Assembly (NCBI GenBank): GCA_025331125.1
Contig: JAOALB010000050.1
Location: forward strand, 62,001 to 126,000
Origin: Mycogone perniciosa
Lineage: Eukaryota > Ascomycota > Sordariomycetes > Hypocreales > Hypocreaceae
Direction: 5' to 3'
DNA length: 64,000 bases
Below the pieces are notes generated by a model that was not told the DNA's origin, made no database searches, and saw nothing but the letters and a program-made list of their open reading frames with translations. The position numbers were made by a program, and so were the translations under genes. This document shows, one piece after another, positions 1-11,168 of the stretch (the first letter of the stretch is position 1; the number at the start of each line of letters is the position of its first letter).

Positions 1-176
1 TCGGCAGCAGATCCCCAAGTATATGAAAGTGCCTCATAACTCTCATGTTGCTCTAGTGATGCTTCCGAAAGGGTGATCTCAATATCTGGACCCGTACCCG
101 GCTGTAGGCATAGCATTCTAAATGCTCCCTTGGAAGTTTGGCTGAGCCTATCATATGTATATGTTTCGCTGGACAT
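1..176 (-). CDS. HET-domain protein, N-terminal part (cut by window start)
   Basis: Read on the minus strand from an ATG at 176, an open frame of 58 codons runs off the window edge. It holds the usual start of a fungal heterokaryon-incompatibility (HET) domain: an FRMLCLQPG segment, then a polar strand, then YEALSYTWG at about residues 47–55. In characterised family members this domain triggers cell death when genetically different hyphae fuse; many copies have no known partner. The stretch is too short to say which downstream domains follow. The next gene to the right points the same way and ends about 680 bases away. The domain call rests on the visible motif only. Confidence 0.8.
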   Translation of the reverse strand, partial: MSSETYTYDRLSQTSKGAFRMLCLQPGTGPDIEITLSEASLEQHESYEALSYTWGSAA

Positions 177-860
177 GATAACAACTATGTAGGCTGTAAT
201 GGACTGATGACGCAAGGAGAGGGGAGATAATAAGACGAAGTCAAAGCTAGTTGTTTCGATACGTAAATGGACTGCATTATTCACTAAAAATAGACCACAG
301 GACTTTTCTCATAAGCTGAAGAGAAGAAGGATGCCTGGACTCGAAGCTGCTACAGCCCTATGTCTGATATACGGGATGGATGGTTCCTCCGTGTGCTCCG
401 TTGGGTTGTTCGTGTTCGGCCGCTCAGCCTCAGAAGGATTCGTTTCCTTGCACGTGAGCTCTATTTCGCTCTCCAAATGGTCCAGTCTCTCCAGCGATTT
501 ATAAATAGGGCAACCCCTTTATTGGCTATTCTCGAACATATATCAAGGAATTGATAACTTGCCAGTGGCCTAAATACTATAAATCAGGGTATTGATGCTT
601 ACTTTTCCCATACATAAGAAAAAACAGTGGAATTCGACCGTAAGAGCCTTCAAAACCCAATGTCAACTTTGGAAGGCCTTTTTGTTTCCCAGTCGTGAGT
701 GAGACATTATGCAATGGGAACCATTCTCCTTGCCGAAACAATGCTACACATCAAAGCTCATGTCGTCGTTAACGTCTTAGCGTGAGGGGATATGGTGGAT
801 CATCGAAAAAAAGTCATAGGAAAAATCTCGTAGGAGGTCGCCTCATTGAAGAGGGCAGTA
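177..860. other. Intergenic stretch, promoter side of the HET gene
   Basis: I see no supported gene here. The short plus-strand frame at 360–554 has no recognisable domain. The stretch must contain the promoter of the leftward HET gene and the 3' end of the gene that stops at 861. Confidence 0.5.
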
Positions 861-2862
861 CTAGTCTTTGGGGGTCAATGCCTGTGACGGACAGAATACG
901 TCCTTGAAGCTTTGGGAAGCTATAGAACACTAGTCAGAATATGCCTGTGCACTGCATCTTGCCAGCGGGAACACACCTTCTTCGGTATAAAATTGGATTT
1001 CAAAGGCACCCCCTGAGCCCTTTCGCTGACTTTGCTGCCGGTACTGCTGGCAGAAAACATACAGCTGGACGTCGGCTAGGCGAATCTTGCGTCGGCCAAC
1101 ATGTTTGAGCCACGTAGGTGAAGCTGACTGATGGGTCACTACATTATTTGTCAATCATGCCGTTCATTTTGTTTTATCACAGCTATGGGCAGGGGGACGA
1201 ACCGAAAGCAGTCCAGACAGGACATTGCCGCAACTCCCCCTCCCACACGGCAGCGTGGAGGCGGCGGCCACCTGTCAAACGGTCCTCATACACGATGAGG
1301 GAGTGCTTGAAGCCATCATCCATAATACACCTATACCGCATTAGGAGCAAATTCGTTAAAAGAATCGGATGGTCAAAGCAGAGCCGAAGATGCAAGACTT
1401 ACGCCTGGAAAAGCTTACGCTCGCCCCTCAAGGCATACTCTTTGAAACCCAACTGAACCGTCAGATTGTTGCGAGCCTTGAGCGCTAGGAATGTGCAATA
1501 GAGAAGTATGAGTTCTGAGTCATATGTTAGCCGTTGATCTTCACAAACTGTCGGGGATAGCGGATGTAGGGTGGCAAAATGGCATCCTCAAAAGAGCAGA
1601 GCGTCAGCTTACCTTCCCATGTCATGAAGCGTAGAGTTGCCCATAGTTTGGAGCAATTCTCCGACCGACTCCATCGCTTAAACTGTAGAGTGTCTCCCTC
1701 ACGCTGGATGCATAACTCATGGGCACCACGCAGCGAAAACCAAGGACCGCCCATGTAAAATGTTCGGAGGAGCAACCAAGGGCTGCCATCCTGTCCGTCT
1801 CGATATGCAATCAGCGAAATCTTGTCATCCTCGAACGGGCTGATAGGCCATCAGTATCATTCTATGTACGATTCGCCAAAGAAGGATAAAAAGATTCCCA
1901 CTTACCGCCGGAACAGGACCTTGGAATTATTAGGGATGGTGAGATGACCCCATGGCCTGTGTGGTCCAAACGATTCTGACCTATTATGCCAAGTTAGTTG
2001 ACCGTTTCCCGTCAAACTGTCTTTGAACGACTCACAAATACTGGCCCTTGAGCTCCGTGCGAGATGGTAATGGCAAGGAGAAAATCTGCTCGGCCCAGTG
2101 TACTGACTACGTCCATTTTGAGTGACAAGATCAACTAATCATAGGATGGCAGGCTTACCGGATCTACTACCTCCGGAGGTGCGATCGCCCCATAACGAAC
2201 CAAAGGCCCGGCTTGTATCGGAGGTGGTGCTTCAATTGTGTCAGCCTCGAAAATGATTATCACCGAGACGATCGCATACGTATCCCTCTTGCTTCTCGCA
2301 ATTGCATTATTTGAAGACGAACACATTCCATCATATTAAGGTCAAAGTTAGGTGATCTAGACAGGCATTAGTACTGTACAGAAACAGAAATGCGGGAAAC
2401 TGACCTTGCCAGCAAGTCTCGGAGCAAAGTAAGGAAATGATTATAAACCATGAATCGCTGAGGCAACTGAAGACCACCGGCCTCATTTGTCATCTCATGG
2501 AACATTGTCCGCCAGCGGTTCAATTTTGTGAGCGTTTTATTTTCGTAGTGGGTGGTTATATCTCGAAGAGACCGGGACATGCATGGTAGAGCGGTGTTAA
2601 GAGGGTCCAGTACCAGTGGCACGCGGTCTTGATGGACCTGTGAGAGGTCGGCTAATTCTCGTAGAATGAGGCTCGATGTTCGTATCTCATTAATAAGTGA
2701 CCCCAGATGCCGGCGATTGGCCTCTGGTAGTGTATGGAATAAACCCTCGAGGCGGAGCCAGACTATGTCAGACCGCTCGGCCTCCAAACAACAGCCCTTT
2801 AGCAGATGGGCATCGACCAAAGCTCCTTGATCAATTTCGAGGGGCGAACTCGGCGACTCCAT
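861..2862 (-). CDS. Conserved filamentous-fungal protein of unknown function, about 9–10 exons
   Basis: I do not know a function for this protein, but it resembles a family widespread in filamentous ascomycetes (from memory). Exons I can join with consistent frame are 2862–2405, 2356–2264, 1980–1906, 1839–1613, 1514–1403, 1330–1203, 1138–977 and 919–861; one or two short exons between 2264 and 1980 are less certain. The N-terminal part (MESPSSPLEIDQGALVDAHL) is helical. The second exon begins SPNFDLNMMECVRLQIMQLR. The C-terminal half has the landmarks LLLRTFYMGGPWFSLRG, CSKLWATLRFMTWE, HAAVWEGELRQCPVWTAF and DVQLYVFCQQYRQQ. The last intron (976–920) restores the ending EEASQSFKDVF, which reading straight through would lose. 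Many short introns are normal for such genes. The start at 2862 fits best; an in-frame ATG at 2919 is the alternative. Confidence 0.8.
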
Positions 2863-4854
2863 GGTAATGAGACAGAAATGGACAGCAGAATAGCAGTAAC
2901 CCATTCGTTCATCATCCACTGCGCGGGTGGTGCTGGGGGTGCGAGGCGTTGTCTGCCCAGTGCTTGTCGTGCCTTGTTCCCGAGAATAATATCCCTACCA
3001 CCTCATTCCCTGCAGAATCGTGGATTCGTGACCATTCGCAAGTCGGTATGCTTCCGTTTGTATGTGTGCTCCCGAGGTCCCAGTCACCGTATCGAATCTG
3101 CTCACCGAGGGCTATTAGACAATGGGAGGTCCAGAGAGAATCCGAGGATTGGGCCGGGTCAGGTCAATAGAAATGTCGGGATGGCAGGGTGGACCGGTAG
3201 TTAAGTCGGGGGCGGGGACGACAGCATGCAACTTCAAATCCGGAGAATGGGGGGCATCCCACACCTGCACACTTGTTGAACCGATGGCAGCCCAATGCAA
3301 TAATCAAACCTTTCATCAACGCTACTAAGAATACGAACCGCTCCTGCGGTGCACCTCTTATACCAATAGCCTCACCTGACGTGGCCGCATATATTGACAT
3401 ATATTGTCGCTGCTTGATCAGCCTGGGGATGCCGACGCAATTAAACAGGGCGGCCGGGGACTGGCTTCCGGGCCTCTGGCCAGACCAGACCGCTGAGCGC
3501 GGATCGGATGACCTGATTGTGCATTGTCAGAACCCACTTTGAAGCGGGCAACTCGGCCACCTCATTCGCGGTGGCGGGTTCGAGCCGGAGTACGCTCGCA
3601 GCAGCGTGAGCTGCTCAGAGCATGCCACGAAAGCAAGTGTGTCTCAACCCAACGACACTTGCATGATGGCTACCTGCAACAAAGCAACTTTGTGCGACAC
3701 GAGCACATAATCTTGGGTCGCTAGCTTCAGCCATGACGAAAGACGCAACGATTTGGTAAATTGGCTTTGCTTTGGACGACGATTGGCTCGCTTCTGGTGG
3801 AGACACGGCATCGCCAACAAAAAGCTCTGGGGATGTCCGGGGTCGCTGAGCGGTGGAGGACCAACGGGCCTGTGGCTAATGAGCACGGCCAGCCCAAGTT
3901 GCGGGAAGCCAACTTAGCCAACAGTCCTGTGTGGCTGGATGGAGTTACGCCGCGAGATAATCAAATCGCAGAGCCGCCTGATCCTGATGGGTGGTGGAGA
4001 GTGGAGGAGAGCTTGCGGGCCGGCCCTCCCCAAGCTTCTGTTTGGGCTCCTCATCCTTTTGGATGACCATTCATCGTGAAGTTTTTTTCTTTGGAAAGGT
4101 GAGGTGTTTTGTTCTGGGGCCCGGCCTCGGTTTGGTGAATTCTTCCGTACCTGCCCTTTGGTGTCTTCACCTCACCTTCACCTGTTCGCTCGATGACATA
4201 AGCCACCCTTGCCATAGTCTCCAGCCTCCACCGCCACAGGCATCACGTGCAGGGGCGAACTAGTGCCTCTGATGATGCGAAAGTTCACCAGCGGTTGGGA
4301 AAACGGTGATGTATCTTTGAGCCTCCTGGCAACGGCTACCCTAACAATGCCGGGCAGTGAGCATCATGATGCATATACGAATTCCAGGGACGGTCATATG
4401 TAGAATTGACATGCAGTGAAATATCATATCGCAGTGTGGACTTAAATACTGTTACATTGTTTCTCTCAACTCTTCTTCTCGTGGCTCCGTTGATATGCTC
4501 ATGACCGGTAGCTCACGGAAATATCGACTGAGACTGTTTGTAGCTCTACTGGCTACCATCCAGATCACAATTACAAGTGTGCGAGACCCTCTTCCGTTGA
4601 ATTCCGGCACCTGAAAAAGCAAAAGTACGCAACCCATCCCGTTCATTCATACAACACCGCCCTGCCCAGAATACAAGGAAATCGAGACCACCAGCCTGGG
4701 CGTCCACGTAAGGCGTCAAGGTAGGCAGGCAGTTGCCATCACCTCCAACTCGCTGCATCATGAATCATTGTTGGGCACCATGGTTATCATGATACCCGTG
4801 CAGCGAATCATGATCACCATGGCTCATTGCACGAGGTTCATGGCGAGCGCCTGT
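2863..4854. other. Intergenic stretch with no supported gene
   Basis: Several frames of 60–100 codons overlap on both strands, but none shows a domain, a plausible intron chain or a codon pattern like the neighbours. The right edge abuts the 3' end of NHP6. The left edge must hold the promoter of the minus-strand gene that starts at 2862. Confidence 0.5.
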
Positions 4855-5306
4855 TTAGGACGACTCCTCATCTTGGTCGGCCTATATGGCGAGTTAGTCT
4901 CATTCACGAGTAGACGGCTTGGTGATTCCATACGTTGTAAGCCTGCTTCTCATCCTCATAACGCTTTTTGTCCGCAGCAGCCTTGGCCTCATAGGGGGCA
5001 CGCTGCTTGTCGTTCAGAGCCTTCCATCGCTCACCCAGCAGCTTACCGACCTGACCAAATGAGATGCCAGGGTTTTCCTCACGGACGTTCTCTCGCTGCT
5101 CATTGGCGAAGAACATGTAGGCGGACAGACCACGCTTGGGGGCGTTGGGGTCTATCACAGTCAGTCATGTGTACAAGGTGGATAGCTCGAGTCGAAGCTC
5201 CAGTCCAAGGGGTAGGCGTGAGCCCGTTTTGCAAAAACTCACCCTTCTTGCTGCGCTTCTTGCCACCATCCTTGGCGCTACGCTTTCCGGCTGCGGCCTT
5301 AGGCAT
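4855..5306 (-). CDS. NHP6: HMG-box chromatin protein Nhp6
   Basis: Three exons (5306–5243, 5151–4934, 4881–4855) join in frame to a 102-residue protein, the usual size for Nhp6. Residues 1–21 are a basic tail rich in Lys, Arg and Ala. The single HMG box begins at DPNAPKRGLSAYMFFANEQR (about residue 23) and continues through the GKLLGERWKAL segment to the YEDEKQAYN end. The third exon adds the acidic ending ADQDEESS; without it the frame would read through the intron into unrelated residues. Nhp6 proteins bend DNA without sequence preference, assist FACT-type nucleosome reorganisation and act in the nucleus. A long pyrimidine-rich leader (minus-strand sense) lies upstream. Confidence 0.95.
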
Positions 5307-6088
5307 TGTGAATATGTGACTAGAAAGATAGTCAATAACTGGGACAGATAGTGACTAGACAAGATGGAAATGTACATGTGCGTGGTGAGAGGACGCTGCG
5401 CGCAATGTCGCTGCAGTGACCGGTAGGAGCTGGCGGGAGTGGAGGAAATGATTGAAGCGGGATTGATAGAGGGGTAGCTTGATATAAGAGGTGGTGAAAG
5501 TGAAGTGAGAGTGAGGCGCAAATGCAATTGAGCTCGCCAACGCGTGTGGATAGCGATTTGAAGCTCGAAAACTGTGGTGATGAGGGTGTCTTCATACCTT
5601 GAAGAAGTTTTTGGAGAAAGATGAAGGTGGTGCAAATGCTGAATTCTTGGTCTGCACAATGGCTGTCAGCGCGCGATGGCGATATGAAGATGCGCAAGCA
5701 ATGGGGATGACAAGAGCAAGTTGCGACCGTAGATGCGAGGTGCAGTCCCCAGGAAGCAACTTGCGAAGGAAAAACGATGTCAAAATGAAGCAAAAACAAG
5801 CTGCAGGAGCAGAATAACTCAATGCGCGCGCATAGAGACGATGATGCTGGTGACTTGGGGTTTGGCTGTGATGCACAGTGAATTCGAGGTACTCACCAGA
5901 TAGGCGCGTTGTGTTGCGACGAAGACGCGGGTGCGGTTTGTATGGGAGGTTTTTGGTGGGAGATTTTGTATGGGAGAGGGAGAAGGGGAGCGAGTTTGTA
6001 TGGGGGGAGGGCCAAGCAGCCTTTTTACTATGGGGGAGTGATTGTGCGGAGGGAGCGCGCACGCGCCGAACAGCCTAACGGGCGACCA

Positions 6089-6112
6089 CCCACACACACT
6101 CACACACACACA
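6089..6112. repeat. CA dinucleotide-type microsatellite
   Basis: A short CA tract with one interruption lies in the presumed 5' flank of NHP6. It is a simple-sequence repeat with no coding role. Confidence 0.8.
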
Positions 6113-8020
6113 TTTGCCCACGCACGCACACTTCTGGCTCGCACTTTTTCGCTCTCCCGGAGGGGTGACCCTTTTGGCTTGAGGGGGGGTGCTGCTGGCT
6201 GCTGGGCGGCACCACAATGGCACCTGGACTTGTGGCCACCACTCACTGTGACTTTTGCACACTGGGCAACGCACACTGGGCACAGCATAGCGTCCTGGCT
6301 GGCAGGTACTCGTACAGCGGCTGCTTTTGTTAGGCGAATTGCACAGCTGCCCTCTTCCTCTGCTTTGCCTCCACTTCCACCACCTCCTATTGTTGTTGAT
6401 GTTAAAAGACTCCATAGTAATAATGGGTAGTAGTGGTAGTACTCCGTATAGTAGTACAGGTATGTTGAGTCGAGTGCCAGACCACATAATCAACAGCACC
6501 AGGTGCAGTCCAAACTTTCACAACTCATGCATTATGCACCTATAATTCCTTTGCGCCTACTTCGTATACAGCGAATGATGATTTGGAGAACCTCCTGTAG
6601 TATCGTCAGGGTGGAGGGAGGTGTTGGGATGACTCTCATTGTCACAGAAACCAACGCCAAACACCTCGCTATCACCTTCAGTCTCTGATGTCAGGAACAT
6701 TCATCAGACAGGGAAATGAGAGGTGGGTGGCAGACTCTGCGAAAGGCTACTCGCGTCGTCGATTTTTGCACGGTACTGTACAGGTACATGGGATGCTCAG
6801 CCCTCCCCGCCCACGTACAGTACACGCCCTTTGTACCTCATCAAGCGCATCGTAGTTCGCACGGTATACTTACTGATGCTAGTACTAGCAGTAGCAGCGA
6901 GCCTCCTTCCCTCGCCTGCATCCGTCCACCACCCAGAGCTCTTTTCTTTGCCTCCCTGGACTGGTACGTGGAACTAGTCCAGCAGGCCTTTGCTCCATTT
7001 ATTATTGCTAGCACCCTCCTCGTTGATTTTTCTCTCTCTGCCACACCTTGAATGCTGATTACCCATGTTTACGGTCTGGACTACGAAGTACCACCTCCTT
7101 AGTGACCGAACATTTGCGGAGTAGTCCGTACTGCATGTACTACGAGTACATACGAGGCTTGCCGGGGATCTTGACTCCTAGGACGCAGTACATTCATGGA
7201 TAGCTGTTCATAGTCGGCACAGAACCGGGTGGTGTCAACACGACTACTGGTAGTAGTAATAGTGCTACTCCAAACCGGGCCTCTTGCTATTCCAGAAACC
7301 CTCATTTTCAAAGCGGCCTACCAACTTCGAATACCACTATATACTACTACCATACTAGTAGTAGTAGTAGTGGTAGTAGCAATGGTAGTAGTAGTTGCAC
7401 GAGCACTTACCAGGGCAATTGTATCGGTTCCATTACCAGTCTCAGCTCGGGTGGATGCGGACTTCACCAGGCTTAGTAGTACTATTACATGCGTACTTCA
7501 ACCTCCTCTTCACGCTGCGACAAAGGCTCCCGTTGGCGTGCCAGAGAGTTGCGCCCATTTGCATTCAACGCTCTTAGCGCCGGAATCAGTCCTCTGCCGT
7601 TCACTCCGCCCAGTAGTATCGGTCTCCCGACTAGTAGTACTGGGACCTGGAAACCATGACCAAATACTAGCTTCCACCTGCAGCCAAGGTACGGCGAGTA
7701 CGAGTACAAACACACTACAAAACAAGAAGAGGTGCTTAAGGTTCCATGTTGCTAGCAAAAGCGTGACTAGCGGCACCTCTGTGCTGTGTACTGTTTTGCC
7801 TGGGCCTGCTGCTTGCCTCTTTACTTCCAACCCCCACTATAGCAAGCAAGCCTCCAGAGACAACCGTGTCACCTCAGACAACAAGGCAACTGTGAGTCCC
7901 AATCCGCACTCCCCCTAGAGCAGAGAGCGATTTTCAAACCCCCTGGGCCGCATCAGCGCGAGGAGATGCTGGTGTAGTAGTAGTACTTACTGTACAGTAT
8001 AAAGAAGTGATACCATGTAG

Positions 8021-8067
<47 letters not shown>
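8021..8067. repeat. TAC trinucleotide microsatellite, about 15 units
   Basis: An uninterrupted run of TAC units lies in gene-free DNA. Shorter imperfect TAG/TAC tracts surround it from about 7.2 kb onward. The length and purity suggest a site likely to vary between strains. Confidence 0.95.
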
Positions 8068-9871
8068 TTACGACTTACTACCGACTAGGTAGGTAAGTGC
8101 AGCTTGCAAGAATGGATCTGCGGAGACCTCGGACTCGGACGACATGGCTTGGACCATCTATCGAAGGGGGTACTTCTAGTGTTGCATGACGAATTGTACC
8201 GTCATACGACTTTTGCAAGTACTGGTACATCACCACTCGTACCGACCATCTTGTAGTACGAGCAACTGGCCATTCACTGTGGCCGCCCATGCTAACGCCT
8301 GAATCAAGCCATTCTTACTCCGTATCCTAGAAAGGATTCGATTTGTGTACTCCGTACATGCAGAGCCGAGTAGCAGTAATGTACGGAGTAATCCCGCTGG
8401 AATTTCTTCTCAAACAAGATGTACACAGCAAGGCGGTGCGTGCAGACCCCGGCAATGATGGCTGATATTTCCATTGTACGGAGTACCGATGGAGAGAACT
8501 CAGTCAACTGGCAAGGATGAGAAATGCGAAGGGTGAGGTGAGAGTCTTACTCCATACTGATGAGAGTACTCCGTACTCCGTAATAATACGGCGTATAATT
8601 ATCCGTACATCCAACAAATTGCTTGGGTGCTCTGCTTCGAGACTCATGCTATTCCACTCCAATAAATAGTCTTCATGTACTTCGTACAAGATGTCCCAAC
8701 ATGTGAACCAGGCCTCTCCATAAACCTATTGCATATCTGCCCCCTAACTAATTTCCCTCGTTGGATGCGTACTACGAAGTACATATTACATATTTCGTAC
8801 ATCACGAAGTAGTAGCACACATACTACTCATACATTAGTAGCGCGCAACGCATGCATCATTCCGGTGTGAAATTGCTGGCACAGACCAGACGAGGTACTC
8901 CGTCCTGACCAGAGAGACCTTGGTGCGTTAGTCGTAGTACTATTGTGTGTGACACACCATTAGCAGTGGTGCGCACAGAGAGAAATGTACCTTGTAGCGT
9001 CCTACGCAGCTTATACTGTGCTGTACATGCCTGAGCCGAAAAGAGGAGTTTTGCTACTCCCCCACCCGCGTCGCCCCAAGAGAAGGAGAAAACAACAGAG
9101 GAGCTTCTCCACTCATTGATGAGGGATAAACAAGCAAGGGCAGCGCGTCATGTCCCGGCTGATCCAGCTGATTCTGTCAGCTATTACCCAACAGCGAATT
9201 ACTACTCGTAATGAAAGGGGATGAAAAAAAGAAAGGAAAAAAGACACTGGACAGTTGCACAATTTCCACAGACGTTGCCGGCAGATTATTCCTCAAAAGG
9301 AATCGTTAGGATTGCAAACCGCCAGCCATATCACGTGGCTGATGTCGCGCGGTGGTGGTCATAGCTCCTGCACGTAAGCTGGGCTTTGTCACTCATTTCT
9401 CCGAATTCAGCTTCTTCTTTTTTTCTCGGTCAGCGCCATGGGGAAGCTCGCTGGCTGATTAGTCACCCCTATAAAAGGCCAATCCCGCGCATTCACGACG
9501 ATCGTTCCCACGGCCAACAATTGCTGAAGTGATGACCTCCACGATTGTCATCGCCACATATGCAAGACTTCTCACAACACTGATGTATCAGCGTATCGGA
9601 TGCTCGTGGTGGAGCTGTGGAAGTAGGTTTGACGCGGATCAACCCGGCCGGCTACCTGGCCGCAGCTTCACGGCCCAAGTCTCCAATCGTCGATCGTGGC
9701 AGCCATTCAGAAGCTTTATTCACAAGTTATCTCGAGTCCGAAATGCTGGTTGTGGAGGTCAAGTACTCAAAATCGGCAGCCTCGTTGGTTTATTGGTGAT
9801 TTGGCTTGTGATGATGCCTTGCATATACCACCACTACCGTCTTGAATCGGTCGTAGTTTACTCCTATTGTG

Positions 9872-10685
9872 CTAGTCTTCGGTTTCGGGATCTAGGACGA
9901 TGTCACGCAGATCGTCGTTCCGCGCCCAATCAACACCGCTTCCAGCTACAATACCGCTGGCGACGCCCTTCATGACCCTCCACCGTTGTCTGCTGAATTT
10001 GACATCTCTTTCCAGCTTCTGTAACTCGCGACGAGTTTCAGGATCTTCCACATGACTGGCCTTCTTCTGCTTGACTTGCTCCGCGATGTTGAAAAGCTCT
10101 GCCGTTAGATCTACGTTCTCGCGACAGACGCGTATAGTGTCCACCTGGACCTGGGTCAACTCCTCGCGCAACTTGCCCATGTCCTCAGCATGCTTTGCTA
10201 CGGAGATGGATATCTTGTCCCTCTCCTGTACATGGGGAAGAAGATCGCTGTGCCAGGTCAGCTGGAGTTTACATGCATAGGTGAGAGTGGGGGGCGAACC
10301 ATACCGTTCTACAGGGGACGCTTGTGTGCCGCTGTGGACTGCCTTGAGAATTGGGTTTGCCATCATCACCGCCTCAACCACATCGTTCCGTAGTCTGTAT
10401 TTGGCCCTCGCCTCAAGAAGGACATGCTGAGCGGTCCTAGTGTCATGATCCGAGGTCGCGGCCGTACCTAAGGTCCTAGATAAGTGAGTCTTCTTTAGGG
10501 AAGATGATGAAATTCGAACCCCTACCGACGGGCCGGGATGACTGCGCGTTGATAATCGCAATCTCAAGCCTCAGTTCTTGCAGCTTGTCATACAACTGGA
10601 GGACTTTGCGCTCATCCTCAGACAGGGGCAGGCGGGCTTCACCGCCGTGGCCATTGGCCCTGGATTCATCACCGACTTCGTTCAT
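9872..10685 (-). CDS. Centromere protein H (CENP-H / Mcm16 / Fta3 family)
   Basis: Three exons join in frame. The first starts MNEVGDESRANG at 10685 and ends at the GTAGGG donor near 10551. The second begins TAATSDHDTR, and an intron near 10250–10308 is removed to give VERDLLPHV. The protein is a coiled-coil type rich in Glu, Lys and Leu. Its C-terminal half carries the CENP-H pattern: EARAKYRLRNDVVEAVMMAN in the middle, and SRQRWRVMKGVASGIVAGSG followed by DWARNDDLRDIVLDPE near the end. CENP-H belongs to the inner kinetochore network (CCAN; Ctf3 complex in yeast) that links centromeric chromatin to the outer kinetochore. It is transcribed away from ATG11 across a shared 483-bp spacer. Confidence 0.88.
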
Positions 10686-11168
10686 TTTTTGCGGTCAAGC
10701 AAGCCGAGACTGGCGAACGCGGTTGATTTACTCAGCCGGTCAAACGTCATTAATCAGAGATGAACCAGATTGATTACAGTGAGCCACAGCAATGGCTGTA
10801 AAAACAGAGGAGCGCGTGGCGGCGGCACGTAGTTGAATCTGCCACTGTGGCTTGGACATCGAACTTTCCTTGAGGTGCAGCCACCTCTCTAGCCTACAAA
10901 AAGTCACAAGGGCCCTGTCACGCCGCTCTTGCAGCTGCCTGCCTCTGCCTTTGATCAGTGGGTATCGATCGGCCTGGGCGCCCGTCCAACTTCCATCTCA
11001 CATTTGATAGCCTTGAGGTCCCCAGCGTCCTTTGAGCTGGCGGTCTCTCGCCGCTCTCCCACCGCCACATAATCATTCTGCGTTTTTTGGTTTGTTTTTT
11101 TATTGACGTCTTATTCGTACACACCGGTCGCTCAGCGCCGCATCGTCCTCGTCGGGAGATGTCTCGGG
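10686..11168. promoter_or_regulatory. Divergent promoter between CENP-H and ATG11
   Basis: A 483-bp spacer separates the two start codons, which point away from each other, so both promoters must lie here or overlap. I see no clear TATA box. A T-rich tract (11084–11105) lies just upstream of ATG11. Confidence 0.6.

Larger units (their letters stand above)
5307..9871. other. Long gene-poor stretch rich in simple repeats
   Basis: The first 1.2 kb is upstream sequence of NHP6, with pyrimidine-rich runs on the minus strand and a CA-type repeat near 6090–6112. From about 6.4 to 8.9 kb the DNA is full of TAG/TAC trinucleotide tracts and copies of TACTCCGTA. The frames there, including 229 codons at 7229–7918, are built largely from these repeats and I do not call them genes. 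A TATA-like sequence at 9470–9477 precedes a plus-strand frame at 9529–9975, but that frame has no domain and runs antisense into the CENP-H gene. Confidence 0.5.

Noticed and set aside
5909..6499. Frames of 173 and 226 codons on opposite strands upstream of NHP6
   Set aside because: Both are low-complexity (CA repeats, Ser/Pro runs) and overlap each other. They are best seen as NHP6 promoter and leader.
7229..7918. 229-codon plus-strand frame
   Set aside because: Its middle is built from TAG/GTA trinucleotide repeats (poly-Val on translation). It shows no domain, and other frames overlap it on both strands.
9529..9975. 148-codon plus-strand frame with a TATA-like box upstream
   Set aside because: It has no recognisable domain and ends antisense inside the CENP-H gene. 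The TATA-like box is real sequence, but no gene is supported.
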